From Candidatus Babelota bacterium (GTDB lineage: Bacteria > Babelota > Babeliae > Babelales > JAUPTZ01): a stretch of DNA of 11,015 nucleotides. Location of the stretch: NCBI GenBank assembly GCA_030917105.1, contig JAUPVI010000021.1:1-11015 (forward strand), written 5' to 3'. A program made the position numbers and the translations under genes. The notes beneath the pieces are model-generated. The model was not told where the DNA came from. It worked only from the letters and a program-made list of their open reading frames with translations, and did no database searches. Each line of letters opens with the position of its first letter. The stretch's first letter is position 1. Shown in pieces: positions 5,920 through 11,015 of this stretch.

Positions 5920-7140
5920 ATGTTTAAATCAAAAGCTTTCGCCATCGCGCTAACTTTGTGCGCCGTGTCGATACATACTTCATCAGCTGTTACTCAGCCA
6001 TACGGCTCCAATGAAATAAAAAACTTAGCGCCGAAAAACATCGATATCACTCGGATAAACAAGGCTGACATCATAAGCTTAACACCAACCCAAATTCAAA
6101 GTCTCAGCTTAAAGCAACTCCAATATTTAAGACCAGATCAAATCAGCTTTTTTACAAAAGCCCAGATGCCATTCTTTAGTGGCGCACAGCTTGCCAATGT
6201 TATATCTGGGCCAATCGGCACACCAGAGACTTTCAAAAACAACTTCTTGCTATTCCTTACTGCAGAGCAATTTTCTGGCATCAACCCAGCTGTGGTGAAA
6301 GCTATGATTAACGACCCAAGTTGGTTGCTGCTTATTAAAAAAATATTGCCGATTTGCGTAGAACGTTTGAATGTGGTCGCCCTTACTGCCGCCGAACTTG
6401 AAAAGTCCGGCTTCATTCCAGTATTAAGCGCAGCGCAACTGGCAACGAAACTTAATGCCACGGGCAAATCGGCTGTAGAATCTCTTTCGGAAACACAAAG
6501 GGCAACCGCTAATCAAGTAGCCATAAGACAGCTACCTGCTCCGATAGCCGCCACAGTGATAAATTACTCAACCTTACTGGTCGCAAAACAATACACCTCA
6601 GAAGAAATCGCACAATTGGCTCTCATAGTCTCTTACTTTGATAAGACAAAATTTCAAGGGCTGCCGGGAGAATTAATCGCGCAACTGCCTACTGCAGCAT
6701 TTGACCCTAGTCAAACATCTGCACCCTACAATCGGAATGTGGCTGGCGATGCGCGCCTGCAACCATCATGGCTCACTGATGCTCAAATTAAAGCACTTAG
6801 TGCTTCTCAAATTACAAGTTTACGGAATCAAATCAGCCAAAGCTGGCCAACCCCAGCACAAATACCGTTTTTCCGGGCCTGCAAAGAGCTTTCTGGCGCT
6901 TTCTTGGAAAATGCCTCTCTAAGCGGATCTCAATTAAAAGCGATTACATCTGAGCAGCTCTCTATCATGGCGCAAAGCATTACCAGCAGGCAGATTCAGA
7001 TGAACTTGAGCTATTTTACACAAAGCCAACAGCTAATGCTTGGTGCTGAAATTAAAAAGGCTAATCGTTATGATGAGATTCGCAACGGAATTACTATGAA
7101 TCCAAGCTTCTTTTTCGATATGCTAGGTTGGCCACGTTAA
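5920..7140 (+). CDS. Exported octapeptide-repeat protein of unknown function (406 aa)
   Basis: The protein begins MFKSKAFAIALTLCAVSIHT followed by SSAVTQ, a clear signal peptide with probable cleavage near residue 23. From about residue 38 to 93 it is built of seven consecutive 8-residue units with consensus L-[ST]-x-x-Q-[IL]-x-[SFA]. Gln residues fall exactly at 58, 66, 74, 82 and 90, and Asp takes their place at 42 and 50. Related units recur further on: LTAEQ (113), LSAAQ (169), LSETQ (189), two adjacent units at 285-300, AQIPFF (313-318) and two more at 334-349. Repeats of the LTxxQI type are known in bacterial surface and secreted proteins and may form a regular solenoid; function is unknown. 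The ATG has AAGGA (5909-5913) 6 nt upstream. The gene starts 45 nt after the previous stop and ends 10 nt before a strong terminator, so it is the last gene of the set. Confidence 0.75.
   Translation: MFKSKAFAIALTLCAVSIHTSSAVTQPYGSNEIKNLAPKNIDITRINKADIISLTPTQIQSLSLKQLQYLRPDQISFFTKAQMPFFSGAQLANVISGPIGTPETFKNNFLLFLTAEQFSGINPAVVKAMINDPSWLLLIKKILPICVERLNVVALTAAELEKSGFIPVLSAAQLATKLNATGKSAVESLSETQRATANQVAIRQLPAPIAATVINYSTLLVAKQYTSEEIAQLALIVSYFDKTKFQGLPGELIAQLPTAAFDPSQTSAPYNRNVAGDARLQPSWLTDAQIKALSASQITSLRNQISQSWPTPAQIPFFRACKELSGAFLENASLSGSQLKAITSEQLSIMAQSITSRQIQMNLSYFTQSQQLMLGAEIKKANRYDEIRNGITMNPSFFFDMLGWPR
6031..6198 (+). repeat. Seven tandem octapeptide repeats (residues 38-93)
   Basis: Period-8 units of the type LTPTQIQS, LSLKQLQY, LRPDQISF, FTKAQMPF and FSGAQLAN are preceded by two degenerate units with Asp in place of Gln. 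The DNA units have diverged, so the periodicity is at protein level only. Confidence 0.8.
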
Positions 7141-7150
7141 GACTTCCCAA

Positions 7151-7184
7151 AAAAATAAGGAGAGGTATCCCTCTCCTTATTTTT
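7151..7184. terminator. Perfect 15 bp hairpin, bidirectional intrinsic terminator
   Basis: AAAAATAAGGAGAGG (7151-7165) pairs perfectly with CCTCTCCTTATTTTT (7170-7184) around a four-base loop TATC. The stem ends in a T-run on either strand. A second T-run (7191-7198) follows on the plus strand. It lies between the convergent exported-protein set and ileS and should stop transcripts from both sides. Confidence 0.9.
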
Positions 7185-7229
7185 GCTTGGTTTTTTTTAA
7201 CAATGCTCAAAATCTATCATACGTATCTC

Positions 7230-9995
7230 TTATTTTAGAGCAGCACAACGATTGCATATAGGACCACTACCTTCAAACCAATGCCAGCAACGCGGGCATT
7301 TCATCCCAACCGCAGGAGTAACTGTAATAATCACTTCTTCCTCGCTGTCTGTTGAGGGCGCAAGCGTGCACTGCGATACAATACACCACTCAATGAGAAA
7401 TTCAGTTACTGACTGAGTACCCAACATTGTAGATAGCTGCGTAAACGTCTTTTGGTATTTCTCTTGTTCTAACCCGCGCAAAATCAAAGCTGCCTCAAGT
7501 GAATGCTTAATCAGACCAGTTGCACGAACTTTTTCTATTTCCTGTAAAATAGCAGTGCGCAATTCATGAAGCGACTCCCATATTTCTGGAGTTCCAATTT
7601 CTGGCACATGGAGCGCCAAAAACTGTTGCATATGAATTGACTGCCGTTTGTCCGCATAAGGCGCAGCAAGATAGATATCTTCCGCCGTAAAAGGCAGCAA
7701 CGGTGCAATCATTTGGTTAAGCATAGTCAAAATATAGTACTGTGCCGTTTGCGCCGAACGACGCTCTGCGCTTGTTTTTCCTTCAACGTACAGACGATCC
7801 TTAGACATATCAAGGTAGTGCGCACTCAACTCGACGCTGCAATAGCGCGCAAGCAACTGCACAATACTTGCAAATGCATATTCGTTATACCATTGTCGTG
7901 CAATATTTAGCGTAGTCATTCCTTGGTGCAACGCATACCGATCAAGCAATTGCATTTGATCAAAAGGAACGCAATCGGTTTCTGGGTTAAAATCATACAA
8001 ATTAGCGAGCAAGAATCGACAGGTGTTTCGAATTTTCCGATACACTTCTGCTGTTTGTGTCAATAACGTATCAGAAATTACGACGTCACGTTCATAGTCA
8101 ACACTTGCAACCCAGAGACGCAAAACGTCAGCGCCATATTTTTTGACCACCTCTTTTGGATCGACTACGTTACCACGAGATTTTGACATCTTGTGCCCCT
8201 GCGCATCCATCACAAAGCCATGCGTCACAATAGTCTTCATTGGGGCTTTATCATGAAGCACCATAGAGGTAAGAACGGCGCTTTGAAACCAGCCTCGGTG
8301 TTGGTCAGACCCTTCAAAATACATATCAACTGGCAATGAGCCGCGACGAGCCGCAATAACAGCAGCATGGCTCACTCCAGAGTCAAACCATACATCCAAA
8401 ATATCAGTTTCTTTGCGAATGTGCTCGTCATCTACGTCAGTAAGCTCTGCCGGAAGCAAGCCATCGGTACGAAGCTGTGCAATTGTCACACGGTCCCAAT
8501 ATTCAATACCTTCAACGGCCACCTTATCTGCAACGCCACGAATCAGTTCTGGGGTTAAAAAATGCTGGCCTGTTAGCGTATTAAACAAAGCGGCGATTGG
8601 AACTCCCCAACTACGCTGGCGAGAAATGCACCACTCAGTACGATTACCAAGAAAAGCATCTAGGCGAGTCTTACCCCAACTTGGAATGAATGTAATCCCA
8701 TTCAATGCGTCTTGGGTTCGTCGCACCAGATGGTGCTTATCCAGGCTACAAAACCATTGATCAGTTGCTCGGAACATAAGCCCGTTGCGACAGCGCCAAC
8801 AATGAGGATAGGAGTGTTTAATCGAAGTTTTATGGAACAATGCCCCTCTCTCTTGCAATTGCTTAAGCACCCACCACTGGCCATCAGTAATCGGCATACC
8901 TGCAAGATCCTGCGGCATGATTTCGTTGGTATACTTACCATCAGCAGACAACGGCGAATAAATTTCAAGATTATTCTTGATGCCCATTACGTAATCATCA
9001 GGACCACAACCAGGAGCTGAGTGCAAACAGGCTGTTCCGTCAGTAGTACTCACGCCGTCGTCGCCAATAACCGGAACCGTCAAGCCATCAACTATCGGGT
9101 GATTTGCGCGCATCCCAATAAGCTGGCTGCTTGGAATTGTAGCCAGAACGGCAGCCCCTTCACCCAGAATTGGCATTAGTGAAGTCACAAGATCTGCACC
9201 AACAATCGCTTCTCGCCCATCAGCAAGCCCAACTACCGCATAATTTGCTGTTGGATTAAGGACTACCGCACGGTTTAACGGTATAGTCCATGGTGTTGTA
9301 GTCCATATAAGCAATGCACGATGCGGATTATTTACCAGGGGAAACATGATATAGCACGATGGGTCTTTTCGCTCTGCATACTCAATTTCAGCAGTAGCAA
9401 GCACGGTCTGACAGGAAAAGCACCAGGGCACTGTCTTACCTTTTCGTTCGATATATCCCTTTTCAACAAACGTAGCCAAGCCTCGCATAATATCGGCTTC
9501 ATAGGTCGGATCCATAGTCATGTAACGCTTGTCCCATTCAGCACAAATACCAAGTTCTTTCATTTCTTGTTCTTGCACTTCTTTCCAGCGCATTGCATAG
9601 GCACGGCATGCTTTTTTAAAGGCGGCTGGGTCAGTCATACGAAGATCGCCTGTTTCGCTGGCAACCTTTAATTCAATTGGTAAACCATGGCAATCCCAGC
9701 CAGGGATCGCAGAGACACTTCGCCCATTCATGCGCTGCGAGCGCACGACCATATCTTTCAATACGTACGTCAATGCATGTCCTACGTGCAAGTGGCCATT
9801 CGCATACGGCGGACCGTAATGAAGCACAAAAGGAGTACTTTGTTGCTCAAAGTACTTTGCCTGCAGCCCAATTTCTTCCCAATGAGTACGCAATGCTGGC
9901 TCACGTTCTGCGGAATTTGCACGAATATTCAGCGAGGTTGTTGGAAGATTGAGGGTGTCTTTATATGATTTTTGTTCTTTTTCTGGGGTGCTCAT
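7230..9995 (-). CDS. ileS: Isoleucyl-tRNA synthetase (class I, bacterial type with C-terminal zinc site)
   Basis: This cytoplasmic enzyme attaches isoleucine to tRNA-Ile using ATP. It is 921 residues long, close to the usual bacterial length (E. coli about 938). In order: the HIGH motif as HVGH (70-73) after GPPYANGHL; the CP1 editing domain with the Thr-rich WTTTPWT (231-237) and LNRAV; the editing His/Asp pair in HSAPGCGPDDY (H325, D334); WCISRQRSWGVP; the GSDQHRGWF segment; KMSKS (602-606); an anticodon-binding helical domain; and a C-terminal zinc site CPRCWHWFEGSGPICNRC (Cys 900, 903, 914, 917). All key elements are intact. The segment before HIGH reads LHYGPP where most homologues have LHDGPP. 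The ATG at 9995 has AAGGA (10002-10006) 6 nt upstream. The gene is downstream of a branched-chain amino-acid carrier gene and shares the convergent terminator at 7151-7184. I see no T-box leader in the short upstream region. Confidence 0.97.
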   Translation of the reverse strand: MSTPEKEQKSYKDTLNLPTTSLNIRANSAEREPALRTHWEEIGLQAKYFEQQSTPFVLHYGPPYANGHLHVGHALTYVLKDMVVRSQRMNGRSVSAIPGWDCHGLPIELKVASETGDLRMTDPAAFKKACRAYAMRWKEVQEQEMKELGICAEWDKRYMTMDPTYEADIMRGLATFVEKGYIERKGKTVPWCFSCQTVLATAEIEYAERKDPSCYIMFPLVNNPHRALLIWTTTPWTIPLNRAVVLNPTANYAVVGLADGREAIVGADLVTSLMPILGEGAAVLATIPSSQLIGMRANHPIVDGLTVPVIGDDGVSTTDGTACLHSAPGCGPDDYVMGIKNNLEIYSPLSADGKYTNEIMPQDLAGMPITDGQWWVLKQLQERGALFHKTSIKHSYPHCWRCRNGLMFRATDQWFCSLDKHHLVRRTQDALNGITFIPSWGKTRLDAFLGNRTEWCISRQRSWGVPIAALFNTLTGQHFLTPELIRGVADKVAVEGIEYWDRVTIAQLRTDGLLPAELTDVDDEHIRKETDILDVWFDSGVSHAAVIAARRGSLPVDMYFEGSDQHRGWFQSAVLTSMVLHDKAPMKTIVTHGFVMDAQGHKMSKSRGNVVDPKEVVKKYGADVLRLWVASVDYERDVVISDTLLTQTAEVYRKIRNTCRFLLANLYDFNPETDCVPFDQMQLLDRYALHQGMTTLNIARQWYNEYAFASIVQLLARYCSVELSAHYLDMSKDRLYVEGKTSAERRSAQTAQYYILTMLNQMIAPLLPFTAEDIYLAAPYADKRQSIHMQQFLALHVPEIGTPEIWESLHELRTAILQEIEKVRATGLIKHSLEAALILRGLEQEKYQKTFTQLSTMLGTQSVTEFLIEWCIVSQCTLAPSTDSEEEVIITVTPAVGMKCPRCWHWFEGSGPICNRCAALK

Positions 9996-10046
9996 GTTTT
10001 TTCCTTTTAGCGCCGTGCCTTTTAATTTTTAAAGAGCGGCAAGTGT

Positions 10047-10052
10047 ATCATA
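10047..10052 (-). promoter_or_regulatory. Possible -10 element for ileS
   Basis: TATGAT on the minus strand lies about 52 nt before the ileS start, downstream of an A/T-rich run. No good -35 sequence is found at the proper distance, so the call is weak. Confidence 0.35.
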
Positions 10053-10060
10053 GTTTTTTT

Positions 10061-10090
10061 AAAAAGTGCGTTCTTCGCCGGGACAAACGC
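10061..10090 (-). terminator. Possible weak terminator after the carrier gene
   Basis: On the minus strand GCGTTT (10090-10085) can pair with GAACGC (10073-10068) using one G-U pair, and a T-run (10065-10061) follows shortly after. The stem is short and the loop 11 nt, so termination would be partial at best. Confidence 0.3.
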
Positions 10091-10135
10091 ATCTTATCTG
10101 TGTTATTTAAACTCCATAAACAGCGAGTGTCGCCG

Positions 10136-11015
10136 CTATCCAATAATACCCAAGCACACCAATACCTGTGGCCCTTGATACCAGGCAATGGAAGCAATAG
10201 TAGCAAACACAACGGGAACCTTCACCGGGGAAAAACCATATAGTTTGTGTAGGACATTTATAATCGTAAGTACCACAAGTACTGGGTATATCACCACTAA
10301 AACTGGCACCAACATCGCCACAATCTCTGAAAACTTAAGATTTGCAACAATAAAGGTAGCAAGCAGCGTGAGAAATAAACAATTGCGGTAGCTTATCGCC
10401 TTAGAAAATACTTGGCTGTAGAGAAAGTTGGCAAATACTGTCACCAATGTCATTGCTGTAGTCAAGCAGGCAAGTACAACTGCAAGACTTACAAATGCGC
10501 CTCCAGCACGGCCAAGAACGGCATGTGCAAGCGTGCCAAGTAATGCCTCGGCAGGCAGGCCTCCAAGCAGCGCACTGTAATACGCTGCAACTAGCGCAAA
10601 ACTTGCATACACCAGCCCGAGAAGCATGACGCCAATGATTGATGCCTGCAATGCATAGCGCGCAAGCAACCATTGACCACCGGCTCTAACTTCATCAATT
10701 TGGCGCAGGCCCCTAATGATAAGCCCAGAAAAAAAGAAGGTCACCAGCAAGTCCATGGTATTGTAGCCCTGGATAAATCCACGCGAAAAAACGGTTATTG
10801 CATCAAGGGCCAACACTGGTGCGACCGGATGAACGAGCAGTCCTTTGATGATAATCACTGCCAAACTCACGAGTAATACCGGACTTAAAAGCACGCCAAG
10901 CAAATTAACCATACGACTCTTTTTATATGCCGCACAAAAAATAACGATGCACGAAATAAGGCTGAAAAGAACAGCCGACAGTGATGGGCAATACATTTTG
11001 AGTGTGCCGTATGAA
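10136..11015 (-). CDS. brnQ: Branched-chain amino-acid transport carrier (BrnQ/LIVCS family), N-terminus outside the window
   Basis: BrnQ proteins are inner-membrane symporters that import leucine, isoleucine and valine with Na+ or H+. The reading frame is open to the window edge. An internal ATG at 10996 is not the start, because homologues carry about 110-130 more residues before this point. The visible 292 residues hold about seven hydrophobic segments. Family landmarks are GFIQGYNTMDLLVTFFFSG (compare the GYLTMD motif of E. coli BrnQ), LLARYALQASIIG, ACLTTAMTL, SYRNCLF and VPVLVVIYPVLVVLTI. The protein ends about 30 residues after the last of these, whereas E. coli BrnQ continues for roughly 80, so the final membrane segment or two appear to be missing. 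The stop is a plain TAG at 10138-10136. It lies 140 nt upstream of ileS on the same strand, a pairing that fits isoleucine uptake and use. The family call is good; substrate range is inferred. Confidence 0.8.
   Translation of the reverse strand, partial: SYGTLKMYCPSLSAVLFSLISCIVIFCAAYKKSRMVNLLGVLLSPVLLVSLAVIIIKGLLVHPVAPVLALDAITVFSRGFIQGYNTMDLLVTFFFSGLIIRGLRQIDEVRAGGQWLLARYALQASIIGVMLLGLVYASFALVAAYYSALLGGLPAEALLGTLAHAVLGRAGGAFVSLAVVLACLTTAMTLVTVFANFLYSQVFSKAISYRNCLFLTLLATFIVANLKFSEIVAMLVPVLVVIYPVLVVLTIINVLHKLYGFSPVKVPVVFATIASIAWYQGPQVLVCLGIIG

Noticed and set aside
9996..10135. T-box or other leader riboswitch upstream of ileS
   Set aside because: The spacer is only 140 nt and shows no T-box sequence of the AGGGTGGNACCGCG type and no antiterminator structure.

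Overview
The window looks like a piece of a bacterial chromosome of moderate GC content from a Gram-negative-type, probably host-associated lineage. The evidence is an apolipoprotein N-acyltransferase-like protein and several proteins with N-terminal signal sequences, which imply an outer envelope. There are also type II/type IV-pilus style pseudopilins, a branched-chain amino-acid importer, and large secreted low-complexity proteins of no recognised family. The mix of housekeeping genes and unusual exported proteins recalls Candidatus Dependentiae (TM6) or a similar reduced intracellular lineage. That assignment is an inference from style, not a proven placement. All genes read in the standard bacterial code, and TGA serves as a stop.

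Left arm, minus strand (about 2771 down to 1): three small tightly overlapping genes with prepilin-like N-termini, then a compact Lnt-like membrane protein, then the 5' part of rplI (ribosomal protein L9), which runs off the window. The first four genes overlap end to start (14, 4 and 35 nt) and are very likely one operon. A good sigma70-like promoter (TTGCTT, 17 nt, TATAGT) lies just upstream at 2820-2848. rplI follows after about 118 nt.

Centre, plus strand (3002-7140): a second set of genes diverges from the first across a 230 bp intergenic region. It encodes three exported proteins of unknown function: a 128-residue protein, an 822-residue protein with two different glycine-rich low-complexity blocks (an acidic FG-rich one and a GY/SY-rich one), and a 406-residue protein with octapeptide repeats. 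The set ends at a perfect 15 bp hairpin terminator (7151-7184) that can also serve the converging ileS.

Right arm, minus strand (7230-11015): a complete class I isoleucyl-tRNA synthetase with intact HIGH, KMSKS, editing and C-terminal zinc motifs. Upstream of it is the C-terminal two-thirds of a BrnQ-type branched-chain amino-acid carrier, whose N-terminus is beyond the window. An importer of isoleucine, leucine and valine next to the enzyme that charges isoleucine makes metabolic sense for an organism that scavenges amino acids.

The part most worth following up is the centre: three exported, apparently lineage-specific proteins divergently arranged against a pseudopilin/Lnt-like operon. This could be a secretion or surface-assembly module with its cargo, but nothing in the sequence proves that link.
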